This document shows positions 41,068 to 53,155 of a stretch of DNA of 64,000 nt, in pieces (position 1 is the first letter of the stretch; each line of letters begins with the position of its first letter). This DNA comes from Stagonosporopsis chrysanthemi. Lineage: Eukaryota > Ascomycota > Dothideomycetes > Pleosporales > Didymellaceae. The stretch covers positions 222,548 to 286,547 of the forward strand of contig JAFISE010000019.1 of assembly GCA_022560025.1 (NCBI GenBank). Direction: 5' to 3'. A model generated the notes under the pieces. That model searched no databases and was not told where the DNA came from. It saw nothing but the letters and a program-made list of their open reading frames with translations. The position numbers were made by a program, and so were the translations under genes.

Positions 41068-43846
41068 ATGCACAGACACCCTCACATCTGCAATCACTGC
41101 TCTCGGAGTTTTAAGCGTACAGAACATCTGACCCGCCACCTCCGCACGCGTATGTTACCCGAAGTAATTTCTCCCCGCCCCAGCTCTAGGAAGCCTGAGT
41201 GTTATCAGCCGTACCGTTGTGAGCTGCGCAATCTCTTGTGTGATTGAACATCCAAAGAAGGCGCATCTGTCTTAGGGGACGCTCGTTCTTGCTCTTCTGC
41301 GGCCAATGCAAATGTCCAGAGGACTACGACATACAAGGAAAACAGCTGATCATCCACTCAGACACGAGAGATAAGCCTTACAAGTGCTCTTGTGGTTCGG
41401 CCTTCACCCGCCGCGACCTTCTCACACGACACTGGCGTCTAGCAAAGCATGACGGTGAGGCTCCCGCGATATTGTTGCCATCCTCCACGGAGACTGCATG
41501 CGACACGCACCAGCACGATGCGATACATGATCCCGCTGCCGCCATAAGTGAAGGAGTGAGCAACAATCCAGTACTTGGAGATGACCCTCACATCCTCCAT
41601 CAGCAAAGGATGGATTATCCTACCCCAGCCCCTAATCTGCACCATGACCAAATTCCACTCATCAACCAAGGTAAGCAATACAATCGGAAACTCAGGGTCA
41701 AACAGATCGTAGAACTCACAGCGCTACAGGGGATCAGCCCCAGACGTATCATGATGAAGGCTTTCAGGACTTCCGTGACTTTGTGAACTTCATCGATGGC
41801 GTGGGACTGTCGGCACAATGGTCGCCAGAGTTCGGCTTTGACTGGTTGCAAGGTGACCAACAATCGCAGCACCAGCAACAGTATCGGCACCAAGAGTCAC
41901 GAAGACTATCTCGTGAGCCCGAGACAACGCACACACCCGAGCCCGAGGATATCGGAACGCCTTTTAGCACGTGGCTACCATCGGCACCCGCCGACGATCA
42001 AGTTCACCTTCGATCTCACTCAGGGGATGGTACGTAAAGCTTTCCACACATACACTAGACGAAGAGATTGGCAGTACCTCTCATCAGCCATGCTGACATG
42101 GATTTGACAGATGTCCGAGAAAAGCGTAGCCGCAGCGGTACGTACAACGTGACTGATGAGCACCGAAACTTCTTGGTGTCCTTACTGGGCAGCTTCCCTG
42201 CTCCTATCTGTGATTTCGAAATACCGTCTCGGCATACACTTACACGATATATAACGGCATTTTTTGGTGGTTTCCACAGCCACTTCCCGTATATTCACAG
42301 GTCCACCTTTCAGCCGTCATGCTCTCCTCTTGAGCTCACACTCTCGATGGCAGCAGCAGGGGCGCAATATTGTTTCGAGAAAAGAAGCTCTGAGCGCCTT
42401 TTTCGAGTAGCAAAAGCCATGGTTTTCGAAAGATTACGCCAGGAGGAGAAATACTTTGGGCCACAAACACTTGGATTGATTGCTTCCAACAGTGTGTACA
42501 CACCTGAAGCTAACTTTTCAATGCGTCGCACCGGGCCTTGGAATCCTCTTGATATGGCCAAAACACTCCTCACTCTTGTCGGTTTTGCGACATGGGAACG
42601 GAGAGACCTGCTTCAGCAAGCTTTTTGCTTGCGCGGCCTCCTCGTACAGACTCTTCGGGATATTGGTCTCCGAGAAGAAAATACCACTAGTAACGGATCG
42701 ACCTCTCGATCCGCGATGTGGGACCAATGGGTCCAGCTCGAATCCGCGCGGCGCACGAAGCTTGTGGCTTTCTGTTACATCAATGTGCACAGTGTTGCCT
42801 ACAACGTTCATCCACTTCTGTGGAGCAGTGAGTTGCACCTACGCCTGCCTTGCTGCACCCCACTATGGCAAGCCACAAGCGCTGCGCAATGGTCGGCTCT
42901 GCGAAGAGACACCAAGGAGGACCAGATGCTATTCCAACAAGCACTCTCGGTCTTGCTGCAAGGACCAATAGGCATCGATACCGTCCATCCGATTCCGAGT
43001 CCTATAGGTAACTACATCCTTCTTCACGCGCTCCTTCAACGTATACATGTGGTGCGAGAGCTATCTTTCCCGATGACCCCCTCTACGAAGATCTCGACGG
43101 CTGAGATCCAGACGGTGAGTCGTGCTCTCCGCTCCTGGACTTCGCTGTGGCAACAGACACCGGAGTCAATTCTTGACCCGAACAACGAGAGCGGTCCTAT
43201 TCCTTTCACCTCCAGCGCTTTGTTAGTGGTAGCGTACGTCAGACTGTCTCTCGATATTGGCCAGTATCGCCACTTGGAGTCACGCGATCCAAATGTTATT
43301 GCTGCTGGCCTTGCACAGCTACCCGAAATTGAACGCAACGACAACCTTCTCTCTGCACTGCTGTACTCAACACATGCATTGAGTATACCAGTAAGGCTTG
43401 GCATTGATAGAGTGGCAAGGAGCCAAGCTTTCTTTTGGAGTGTACAGCACGCCATCTCAAGTTTCGAATGCGCTATCTTCCTCGGCAAATGGCTGTGCTC
43501 ACTCCCGAACCCGTTGCAGGAGGGATCTTTATCTCGTGAGTAGAAATGTGTTGCCATTGAGCGAGATTTTACTGACAACATCAATACAGGCTCAGAACAC
43601 CGCATTCTCCACTGGGTGCGCTGCATCATCAAAGAGGCTTACGCCGTAGTCGATTTCGAAGAGACAGAGGGATTCGACGGCGACGTCACCGTACCAGAGG
43701 CGCCCTTTGCACTCGGTCTGGCTGTACTGAACATTTGGTGCCGCTTCTTCAGAGGCAATACGCAGTGGCAGTTCGTGGTGAACCTTGGGATTAGTCTTGA
43801 GATCTACATGAAGGCGCTAGGTTGTTTGATACCCTCAGTCGAATGA
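41068..43846 (+). CDS. C2H2 zinc-finger regulator with fungal_trans domain
   Basis: Five exons: join(41068..41149, 41362..41670, 41730..42029, 42111..43535, 43590..43846), introns 212, 59, 81 and 54 nt; 790 residues. The start MHRHPHICNHCSRSFKRTEH gives finger 1, whose last histidine is created by the first splice. Finger 2 follows at once (YKCSCGSAFTRRDLLTRHWR...KH). A Gln/His/Pro-rich linker (about 60-235) leads to a fungal-specific transcription factor domain (from about 245: FLVSLLGSFPAPICDFEIPS, HSHFPYIHRSTF, the LRDIGL and ESARRTKLVAFCYINVH segments). This tandem C2H2 plus PF04082 layout is common in Pezizomycotina regulators. The location at the cluster edge and divergence from the SDR suggest a pathway-specific activator acting in the nucleus. 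Confidence 0.88.
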
Positions 43847-44340
43847 TCGGTAATGGCAATCTGCCACGATAAACTTAGATCTAAATCATCTGTACCAAAT
43901 GCTTTCATAAGGCTGTTGTGTGTTTCGGCGGCCCGACTTTGCAGCTTGGAAATAGGCATTCTCGCCAACACTGAAAAACGAGATGACCATGTCTCACTGT
44001 TGAACACCATCCGGTTCTTTGTAAATGGTTCGATCTTAAGGTAAGACATTGCGCGTGTATCTCGATTTTGCGACAGGCGTTATGTCGACCTCGCATAACA
44101 TAGCTTGTAGGAAACCTACTGATTGTTCGATCTAATGGTATATGTAAAATAATGCTTTAATGCTTTAGGTAAGGGACCGTCTCAGAGCGATCTCGCCTTT
44201 CAAACGCCGCCCGGTGAATGCTTTCAACGACATCATGGTATAGAGTACATGCACATGCAGAAGCCCCAATGCTACGCCCAATGCCGAGAGCCCGCTCAGC
44301 AGCAACGCCGACGATATTCGTAAACCGTTAGGTGCCAGAC
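43847..44340. other. intergenic between convergent genes
   Basis: This is the 3' flank of the regulator and of the mannosyltransferase. AT-rich around 44130-44170. No gene recognised. Confidence 0.5.
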
Positions 44341-45666
44341 TTAATCCATTCCGACATACTTGAACCACAGCGGTCTGCAGTCCTCCCTGTTGAGCCACTT
44401 TTCGCCATCGGTAAAGCGGCCTGCGGCGCAGCCCTTGCATTTCGGGCTGTTTGGGCAGTTGAAGAAAGGAATGTGCTGGTAGCCTATGTCGCGGAACCAA
44501 TGGATTTTGGATTTGTCTTCGAACAGGCCGAGCGCGACGCTGTGTACGGGTGCGTCGCCCCAGCGCTCGTAGAAAAAGCCGCCGGCGCGGTCGAGGTGGT
44601 CGAAATAGTCGCGGTAGATTTTGCTGCGCCAGAAGCCTAGGTCGCCGATCTCGAAATTTGACCAGAAATGGCAGGTCGAATAGCCATTCGCTTTTCTATT
44701 GTTGTCTGGCCTCCTCTTTCCGTCTTCGAGCCATTCGCGCGCGTTGTTAGGGTGGACGTAGTCGGGGTGGTCGTCGAGGAATTTCTTTGTTTCTGGCCAA
44801 AGTGTCGCAACGCTCTCGGGACTATCGTAGATGTTGATGTTGAAGCCATACGTCTTGTTATGATCCTGCATCCATGCAAAGACATCGTAGTCGACGTCGC
44901 AGAAGAAATGAACGTTCGGTTCGACTCGCCAGTAGTACTGCACGTCTTTCAGTGCTGGGTGCTCGCTGAACATGCCGCTATTCCATCTGCACATTTGGTG
45001 GTATGATCGCTTTTCCATGTATTGTACTTTCTGCGCCTTGAGGAGGGACACTGATTCTTGGTAGAGGTCTTCATTGATCCACGAGGGGACGTCCCAGTGC
45101 TCGGCGGATACGAGTTCTAAAGGGGGACATTATCAGCGGTAGTACTCCATGACCAATGTATGCGAATGCGTACCATATCGCACCTCAGCCTTTGTTGCTG
45201 CGCGTGTCCTCTTCTTGAACTCGTCGGTGAATGGCTTGTCGTTGAAGAAGGTCCACGGGTAGTTGAACTTGTGGTTCCACGTTCTCTCGAGATCGTGCAT
45301 GCTTTGCAGCATATCTTCAAGTTCCTCGTTGCGCACCAGACTTAGGATAGTGGCATTGATGCGTGCGCTCTTCGCGTTGTCCGGTGCGTAGTTGTTGCCA
45401 TTGACTCGGCGCAGGGGCTCTGGAGGCTCTCCAGATGCTGTGTGTCGCAGTCAGCATCAACATCATATGTATGCTCAGAGTGCATCTCGTGTAGACTTAC
45501 GATCTGATTGTGGGTCATGATCCCATTGCCCGTCTTTGGCCAGCGGAACTTTGGTTGGTACCTGCAGTTCACCTGCAGATGGCGCGTTTAAGATCTTGAC
45601 AAACAAGAAGATGAAGACGCATATTGTGGCGCCCGCAAGAATGCGCAAGCTCTTCGGCAGCGCCAT
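44341..45666 (-). CDS. KRE2/MNT1-type alpha-1,2-mannosyltransferase (GT15)
   Basis: Three exons: complement(44341..45116, 45174..45437, 45501..45666), introns of 57 and 63 nt; 401 residues, normal for GT15. It is a type II Golgi protein: MALPKSLRILAGATICVFIF is a short cytosolic tail plus signal-anchor, followed by a stem and a lumenal catalytic domain. Family motifs present are ARINATILSLVRNEEL, WNHKFNYPWTFFNDKPF, YHQMCRWNSGMF, YYWRVEPNVHFFCDVDYDVF, the FWSNFEIGDLGFWRS block and FFYERWGDAPVHSVALGLF, with conserved cysteines near the end (FNCPNSPKCKGCAAG). It transfers mannose from GDP-mannose to N- or O-linked glycans of cell-wall proteins. It is divergent from the GCP5-like gene, 245 bases between ATGs. 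Confidence 0.93.
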
Positions 45667-45911
45667 AGTGAACGAGAAGTGCGGTGAGACGAGGATGCGT
45701 ACATCGTCCTATCTTGCGGAGATGACCTGCGAGTCGTTGATAAGTTTCACTTGAGTTGCGTAATGTGCCAAGCCGCATTCGGCAAGGCGCGCCGGTGAGT
45801 GGAACGCGCCAGCAACGGTGCACGTCAAGTAACGCGTGCACCAACAAAACCCTTGCGCCACCACGGGGATTGACTAGCACCCCATGAGGTTCGAAATAAG
45901 GGCGCGTCGAT

Positions 45912-48575
45912 ATGGCCCAAAACGCGAAGATAGCGGGCCTGACGGATGAGCTCATACAGTCGCTCCTGCAGTTCGACCCTGCCACCAACACACAAGCCTA
46001 CAAACGCGCCAGGGACCTCGCGGCGAGAGGTCTGCGCGGGCACCAGTATGCCCGAACAAACCAATTTGATGTAAAGAACAGTTTTGCCGGGCTGGACGAG
46101 AAGTGCCGAATCAAGCATCGCGATGATTTAGCCGATGCACTGCAGCTGAGACTACAGAGGTTGGAGGGTATCACCAACAAATTCAAGCCGGAGTTTCTCT
46201 CCTTCTTGCTCCAGCTCTCGGATAGGCCGCTTGAGAACACTCGCGTTGAAGCATTGGAACTGCTGAGACCGCCAAGCCCACCACCCCAGCTCACTTGGAA
46301 TGAAATATTGCAAGAAGACCCTTATAGTGATGAGGAACTATGGCACGACATCGACTACGCCGTGGAATCTTCTGGCGATGAACAGCTCGAGAAGGGCTCC
46401 AAGAAGCAGAGAAAGCAACCGCCGACGCCCTCGACAAGCCTCGATGAGGACGACACCCATGATCCAGGGTTATGTGTCGAGTCGACCGATGGTGCGCTTG
46501 TGTCGGACGTCGAAGCAGTGCAGTTCTGGACTATGGTTGTTGAAGACGGTGTCAAGACTGAGATCACGGAACTTCAGGTTATTAGAGAGACGCTGTTCAT
46601 GCTTGCTGGCTTGCAGACGAGCCTTTACAGTGCTGACAAGGCACGATCCAGCGTCCGTGTCAACGCACGCTTCAAGCTAGCTCACGCGATGCCAGGCACT
46701 GCTGAACACCTCCTGTCACAGCTTGCGAGCATTGGCAAAGACGTACTTCGGCTGAGACAATGGACTAAAAGGCCGTCCACGCTACCACTTGTTCAGACGT
46801 TCGAGGCCGCTGTGCGAGAACGTCTAATGGAGTATGACAGCCTCCTTTCAAGAACACAGCGACGCTACCTGATCCCTGAGTCCCCGGTAGCAGTAAGTTT
46901 ACTGGTTCTTTTAGACGAAGTTCGACGCGAGTCGGAGCAGATACTTTGTCTCTCGCAGATCGTGTCAGATGTCGAGCCACGGCTGCTTGTGAACCCGTTT
47001 AGTCATTTGGAAGAGCTCTTCAACCAAACAACGCTCGCACAAATGACGCTGCGTAAGTCGAGCTTTGACTTCTTCTCGAACATGCTCTTTGACTGTCTCC
47101 GTACCTATCTCAAGCCGATCCGGCGTTGGATGGAGAACGGCGAACTGGGCGCCAATGACGAGACATTCTTCATCTTCAAAAACGATTCAGGCAGTGACGT
47201 CGCCTCAATGTGGCACGATCGTTATGTGTTACGTCGCGACGCGCAGGACCAGTTGTGCTCTCCGTCTTTCTTGCAACCTGCTGCACTGAAGATCTTCAAC
47301 ACCGGGAAGAGTGTCATTTTCCTCAAAGAGCTTGGGTATGGCCATACACTTTTGGACGAGCTCGAGGCCGAACCAACCCTTGATCATCAGTCCGTGTGTG
47401 GTGATCTAGATGCTGTTCCCCTGTCACCTTTCCCAGAACTGTTCAATGCCGGGTTTGAGAGATGGATACGAAGCAAGTACTCACTGGCATCTACATCCCT
47501 GCGCATGCATCTCTTCGATGCCCAAGGTCTCATGCGTATTCTGGACATCTTCAAGGTGCTGTATTTGAGTAGCAACGGTGCTGTATTTGAGACCTTCGCC
47601 AACACGATCTTTGAGCGCATGGATTCTGGCCATCGAGGCTGGAGCGACCGATACATGCTGACAGAGCTTGCTCGGAGCATCTTTGGCGACGTTATGCCGT
47701 CACAAGATTCTGAAAGGATCGTGGTGCGCTCAGCTAGAAGCAAGGACCAGGTTCGGTCCGTCAGAGGACTGGCCGCTGTGTCTGTTGATTATTCTGTAGG
47801 TGGCGCTTCTGCCTTGTCGAGACTCAGCTAATCGCGATTTCAGCTGCACTGGTCAATCCTTAACATCATACAACGGTCCGCAATGCCCGTTTATCAGCAG
47901 TTTCACACTGCCCTTCTTCAGGCGTATCGCGTAAAGTATCTGCTTCAAAGAGCGCGACCAACGCGCTCTCACAAGATCAGGATATATGTACGCCTCGTCT
48001 ATAAATTACAACATCGACTCACCTGGTTCGTCGATATCCTCCGCTCCTACTACACAGAGACAGTCGTCGCCTTCACCAGCCGAGATATGGAGACCGCAAT
48101 GGAGAAAGCCGAGGACATTGACCAGATGGCAGACATCCACATCAAGTATGTTGCAAAGTTACAGGAGCGAGCGCTGCTGTCGAGCGACCTCAAACCTATT
48201 CACAAGGCTGTGGTCGATGTACTAGACCTGAGTGTCCTTCTCGCAAAGACCATCGCAGATCTTGACAACAGCAAGGAAGACCGCACCCGACCATCCGCGC
48301 CACGGAGGAAAAGCAGCGCACCACTGCTAGACCAGATCCAGCTGTCGGACACAGATGACGAGGGTGACAACGAAGACGTTTCTGCACATAGATCTACGAG
48401 ACGATCAACCGGTCACAGCCCCACAGAAGCACTTCGTATGATCGACAAAGAGTTTGCACGACTCCTCCCCTTCATCACGGCCGGTCTACGTAGCGTGGGT
48501 AGAGTCGGCGCAGAGCCGATGTGGGAGCAGCTAGCTGAGCGTCTGGAATGGGAGGGTAGAAAAGACAGGACTTAA
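45912..48575 (+). CDS. gamma-tubulin complex component (GCP5-like)
   Basis: Two exons: join(45912..47795, 47844..48575), intron 48 nt (GTAGGT...TTTCAG); 871 residues. The N-terminal half (LTDELIQSLLQFDP...FKPEFLSFLLQLSDRP) and the middle (TLAQMTLRKSSFDFFSNMLFDCLRTYLKPIRRWMENGEL, then NDETFFIF) match the GCP/Spc97-Spc98 family. The junction gives VDYSLHWSILNIIQRSAMPVYQQ, the signature that starts the gamma-tubulin-binding C-terminal domain, which continues KYLLQRARPTRSHKIRIYVRLVYKLQHRL. Domain spacing and the N-terminal region suggest GCP5, with GCP4 or GCP6 less likely. It is a part of the microtubule-nucleating ring at the spindle pole body. A Ser/Asp-rich acidic loop lies at about 730-800 of the protein. 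Confidence 0.85.
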
Positions 48576-49295
48576 ATACCGCCATTGACAATCATACCAT
48601 ATTGGCGGCCTCATGCCCCATCTATGTCTATTCGATGATGGACTCAATGTGCCGGAACTCACAATGCAAACGAGACCAGCACCGAAGGGTGGATCATGCC
48701 GACTGGTATGCATGTTACCGGGACGACATATCGGTTGAGCATACTTTGCAGTTTTACGGCGGTCGTGTGGAGTGAAGAACTTAGACAGGAGTAGTCATGA
48801 TTGACGAATGCGTAGCGTTGTCTCGTACGTTCCATCTCTCCTTGATCTTGACGTGGCATTTGGGCAGTATCCAGCAAATATACTGGCACACAACAGCAGA
48901 CACGCATAAGCAACAGACGCTGTCACCAACCACATCGATCGTGGTGATAGTGATTGTCAGTAGCTTTCACGTCGTAAAAGAAGTATTGTTGTGTGAATTG
49001 GTCAATTAAGCAGGGAACTACAACATCCGCAGAAAACGCTCGCCGACATATCAAATTGTTGTCGCGCATGGGCTTTGCTCGCCTCCCAGCGCTTCGAGTA
49101 TCACGAATTCGAAGCTCGCATGAGCACTTTCGTGATGTCTACACCCGAGGCTGGAGGTTGACAGGATACAGAAAGCTAAGAACAAAATCCCAGGGTATCA
49201 GAAAACCAACGCGAACTCCGAAAAGCAGAAGATCATCAAAACAACAACAAAGGGAACTCAGACCCAGCAAAACCATAACCAGAGCCGAAGACATC
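48576..49295. other. intergenic between convergent genes
   Basis: This is the 3' flank of the GCP5-like gene and of the Pro/Gln-rich gene. Frames on both strands are short and overlap. The plus-strand frame 48993-49715 runs antisense into the Pro/Gln-rich gene and is judged a shadow. Confidence 0.5.
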
Positions 49296-50237
49296 TCACT
49301 CGAGCTCGGAGAGCTTGTCACCCGCCTTTTGGCTTCGGCCTTCGGCCAGAACCAAGTCGATCTCCGCCATCATCTCTGGCAGGAGCTGCGGGACTATCAC
49401 CCCCTTACCCTCCAGGTCTCCAGCTTCATCTACCACGCCATCCAGCGGGAAGCTCAGGTCATCCTCGAGCCCGCTAGCGCTGGTGGCGAAGTAGAAGTCG
49501 CCCAACTCAGCGTCGAAAGGAGCGGGTCCGGCCGCCTGCGGTGCGGGATCGTATCCCTGTTGCTCAGCCGGGATATTGCCACTCTGCTGTGGCAGGGCAG
49601 AGACAGGCTGGGGGGCAGACATGAAGGTCTGCGCGGGCGGGAAGGAGAAAGGGTCTTGGAACCCCACTTGCTGGGGCGCGAGGGAGCCGGCGTACGCGAA
49701 GGACGGGTCCTGTAACCCGAAAGATCGGGCGGGGCCGGCGAAGGGGTGGTAATCAATGCCTCGAGGCATGGATTGGGGCCAGACGGGAGAGGCGCTAGGC
49801 CAGGAGCAGGGGAGGTCGAACTGTCCAGGCCAGGCCTGGAGGTTAGCAGGCACCTGAGGTGCCATGAAAGTGGTCATTTGGGGAGGCCCGAAGGGAGCCC
49901 TCTGCTTCCCCTCCCTCTTCAACACCAACCACGCCTCCTCGACGTCTACCCTACCCCCCCGGAAGTCGATCTTCCGCTGGTTGGGCTTGTGGGAGCCACG
50001 CTGGACCCACTCCCACAATCTCTGCACGTCCGCGACCTCCTCGCCTCGGGGAACGGGCCAGGGGTCGTTCTGCTTCCTCCTGGGACCACGGAGTTTCCTC
50101 TTGGCCGGCTGAGCGCCGGTGACCTCCTCCTCAGGACCCCTCTTCTTCTCGCCGGCAGGCTGCTGCACCTGCGCGAAGGCAGGCACACCGTGCATGTCGG
50201 CTTGTGCTGCGCAGACAAGGGCAACAGGAGCAACCAT
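49296..50237 (-). CDS. Pro/Gln/Phe-rich hypothetical protein
   Basis: Single-exon frame of 313 residues; the ATG at 50237 has a good context (caacATGg). Residues 28-60 are strongly basic (EKKRGPEEEV...KRKLRGPRRKQNDPWPVPRG), a likely nuclear signal. Residues 60-115 (VADVQRLWEWVQRGSHKPNQ, IDFRGGRVDVEEAWLVLKRE) look like a small helical domain, and the rest is Pro/Gln/Ala/Phe-rich, ending acidic. The layout of basic region, compact segment and Pro/Gln-acidic tail would suit a transcriptional regulator, but I recognise no family. A GTAAGT on the minus strand near 50934 and an acceptor-like TTACAG near 50300 suggest a 5' leader intron. Confidence 0.6.
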   Translation of the reverse strand: MVAPVALVCAAQADMHGVPAFAQVQQPAGEKKRGPEEEVTGAQPAKRKLRGPRRKQNDPWPVPRGEEVADVQRLWEWVQRGSHKPNQRKIDFRGGRVDVEEAWLVLKREGKQRAPFGPPQMTTFMAPQVPANLQAWPGQFDLPCSWPSASPVWPQSMPRGIDYHPFAGPARSFGLQDPSFAYAGSLAPQQVGFQDPFSFPPAQTFMSAPQPVSALPQQSGNIPAEQQGYDPAPQAAGPAPFDAELGDFYFATSASGLEDDLSFPLDGVVDEAGDLEGKGVIVPQLLPEMMAEIDLVLAEGRSQKAGDKLSELE

Positions 50238-51749
50238 GTTGGCTACAAGTGTGTGAGAAGTGCCCTTATGAGTGTGGTAGAGGCTACAGTGTACTATACC
50301 TGTAACTCGGAAGAGAATCGTAGGGGTGACAATCTACGATCTTGAGGGCGAAGTGGTCTGGCCTAGATGGAGTTAGTACACTGTCAACCAGTCACTACAA
50401 CAATAAGAGTAAACTCTAGTAGCAGTAAATTCAACAAACACTGGGCCAGGAGGTAGTCAGGGTCCCGTGCCAGATATGCCTACCCGAGACCCTGAACCAG
50501 AGAATGCGAACCACTAATGGAATACACGAAAGTGTAAAGAGAAGAGGGAGAGAACGCGTATCAAACACTGTCACCCAAACCCTGACACCCTCCCGCACCC
50601 CCCAACCCACGGAACCATCTCCTCGGGCCCGCAGCCTCGACCTCCACGCCCAAAGTGACGCGAGAGACCGCGCCCAAAATGGCGACTCCGACGCGTCCCA
50701 ATCGGGTGAAGTAAAGGGCCGGGTCTCGGTGGTCTGGAATCGGAAAGGGCGAGGAGGAGAAGCAAGTAGGCAAGCGAAAAAAAAAAAATGACAACCGAAA
50801 TTCGCAAAGAACATCACCCAGAGATTCGCAAAGACGGGGCAACTGTATAAGAGGGGTAGCTGCACGAACGCGGTAGGAGCATACATAATTGCACACATAA
50901 GCTCGAAAAAAAGAAAGGAAAGTAGAGAATGACTTACAGAAAACGCGCCAATTGCTCTGTGGCAAACGGCAGGAAGACTCCAGTGCGCTGAGACAGTGCT
51001 CAATTGCTGCTCTGCTCCTGTGTGGAGGGCGTTACTCGTACCAGGAAAGTGCTGTGGAGGGGTGATATGTGAAGGTGGGAGGTAGTCAGTAGTGCTGAGA
51101 AGTGCTGTGTGAAGACGATGATACGAGACGAAAGCTGCAGAACCGGTGAGAGGGGAGGGGGAGGCAAGACGCTTCATATACCATGCACCTGCGTGTGTTT
51201 GGTGGGAGGACCAATGTTGAGCAATTGTATACCGTTGGGACGTGTTCACGATACCGCTTCAGGCAGGCTGGGGGCAGAAGGGAAGGGAACTGAAGGGGTG
51301 AACCGGTCTTTAGGAGGCAGTGTGGCAGGTTTACATTGGCAGATATATTTCACGTCCGCTGCGAGGTGTCAGGTTGTCTGGGTTGGGGAGAGGCGGTCAG
51401 TGTAAGAGTATGTGAATGTTATAATTCGGACCCTGGGCACGATAGCAGTGTAGAGTTGGAAATACTTTCATTCGTCAATTCGCAGCCTGCGCGGCCTTCG
51501 CAATGCATCCTAGTGGTACAACTCCTTTGGCAAAATGCAAGCCCAGCAACGCCTCCCAAGTACCGCAATAATAGTTGCACGGTCGCGCGCGCGAACTGAA
51601 ATGGTTGCGGCTGTGCCTGCGTTCCAAACATGCCGCGCGACCCTTCTCTTTTTGATATTGACGCGTCAATGCCACAATTGCTCGCTTATACGTAGCCTGC
51701 CAGAATCGAATCAGCGGCCGCCCGACCCGTCTATTGCGCAAGGTAGGGT
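50238..51749. other. 1.5 kb intergenic, probable long leader/promoter
   Basis: No protein-like frame is recognised. The minus-strand frame at 50431-51249 (272 codons) is rich in Ser, His, Phe and Leu without domain resemblance and contains probable splice signals, so it is more likely leader or intron of the Pro/Gln-rich gene. A 10-base A run lies near 50779-50788. Confidence 0.4.
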
Positions 51750-52455
51750 CTATAAGATACCTTTCCTTGCGCCCTGGAAGAAGAATCGCACGACTGCGAC
51801 CTGCAGGCCTGCCATGACGAGCATCAACCCACCCTCCATAAGACTGAAGTTGAAGATGCGCCTCTCGGTGCTCTTGACGGTGCTGAAGTTGCGGTTCTCG
51901 CGTGTGCGGAAGTACTTCTGATTGCGGGAAATGGTGGACAATTGGGCGGAAAGTTTGAGAATTGATTCCTCGAGGACGCTGGTTTGTTCGGGGGAGGACC
52001 CTTGCTTGGAGGGGATAGCGGCGCGCGGAGCCTCGTTCTCGACCTAGGGTCTGTCAGTCTACTGACGGCACATGGTTTGTTCAGACTGCAGCACGTACGG
52101 CAATTTCAAAGTCGACCAGCTTCTCGGCGAACGTGCTCATCTCGTTGTTGAAGCAGAAGCGGTACTCGCCCACCTCGTTGGCTGTGAAGACGAAGTCGCC
52201 CTGTCGTTCCTTGCTCCCATCGAGGATGACCTTCTCCTGCGCGCCATTGGGTCCGGGGCCAACCACCGAGTAGTCAACATCAAATGAGCCTCCAGACTGT
52301 ACGGCAAAGTAAAATGCGACTTTGGTGCCCTTGTGCTCCACGTTTGCGAAGAAGCAGGCTTTCTCGTGCGCTTCGAGGCGGTAGGTGAGGGCGGTTGCGT
52401 ATACGGCGGTGCAATACGCCAGCAGCAAGCTGACAATTGTGGCGAAAGACCGCAT
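51750..52455 (-). CDS. p24 (emp24/gp25L) cargo receptor
   Basis: Two exons: complement(51750..52043, 52099..52455), intron 55 nt (GTACGT...CCCTAG); 216 residues, normal for the p24 family. A cleavable signal peptide (MRSFATIVSLLLAYCTAVYA) is followed by a GOLD domain with its two cysteines (EKACFFANV and YRFCFNNE), a lumenal coiled coil (LEESILKLSAQLSTISRNQK), a membrane segment (MEGGLMLVMAGLQVAVVRFF) and a short cytosolic tail FFFQGARKGIL. The aromatic FF and basic residues in the tail are COPII and COPI sorting signals. It cycles between ER and Golgi with other p24 subunits and helps package secretory cargo. The tail suggests a gamma-type (Erp2/3/4-like) member, but subfamily is uncertain. 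I chose the ATG at 52455 because the signal peptide begins there. Confidence 0.9.
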
Positions 52456-53155
52456 TGTGGCCGTGGGCGTCGAACGACTTGATGGTGTTGATTGTCGCTG
52501 TTGTCGCTGTTGTTGTATTAGGTTAGTAACAGCTGTCGACAACGAACGTCGGTGTTTCGGGAGCGGCCACGCCGCTACAGGGAAGGGACGCGCGGGGAAA
52601 ACTGACCAATGAACTGCGCCAGCGGCCGAAGCTTGATGACCGCCACCATTACTCCACATACTGGAAAGCCATACTAACCACATGAACCTTGTGTTGGCTA
52701 GTTATGTGCAGCTACGTGTGGATATTTCTAGTGCACTGCTTGAAGTCTTCTTCGTGTGAGCTCTCTTCCTAGAGCCTTTCGTTAGATGTGTAGACTGTGA
52801 ATACGAATCTATCAGCTTGTGGAGCTAGAACCTCTTAAGCATACACGGGTCTCATAACCGATGAATTGAATATACCATAATTCATATGTCGTTCCAAGCT
52901 AGTCTACAGTCCATTGATCATACGCACCCAAAACCTGCAAACACCTCTACTTCGTCTGTGATGGTCCGCCGATGCGCAAGTGCTTGTTCGGCGGGCTGAT
53001 GACCTCCAGTGCGCCATCCATGTGCCAAATGCACGCACGCAAAGAGTCGTGCCGCCCCGTGCTGAAAGAGTAATAACGCCCGCAATACTTATGCCTTTTC
53101 GACTTATGCAACTGCCTGTCTGGTGAGTATCCTATGTCCAAGCCTGCCTAGCGGC
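52456..53155. other. intergenic, no gene recognised
   Basis: This is the promoter of the p24 gene and the 3' flank of the deubiquitinase gene. A 64-codon minus-strand frame at 52947-53141 has no family resemblance and sits just after the deubiquitinase stop, so it is probably 3' untranslated sequence. Confidence 0.45.

Noticed and set aside
39860..43846. Secondary-metabolite biosynthetic cluster
   Set aside because: No polyketide synthase, non-ribosomal peptide synthetase, terpene cyclase or other core enzyme lies in the block; amidase, CE4 hydrolase and dehydrogenases point to catabolism.
48993..49715. 240-codon plus-strand frame
   Set aside because: It overlaps the Pro/Gln-rich gene in antisense, has no recognisable motif and begins in sequence that looks untranslated.
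50431..51249. 272-codon minus-strand frame upstream of the Pro/Gln-rich gene
   Set aside because: Contains a likely GTAAGT donor and has leader-like composition; no domain seen.
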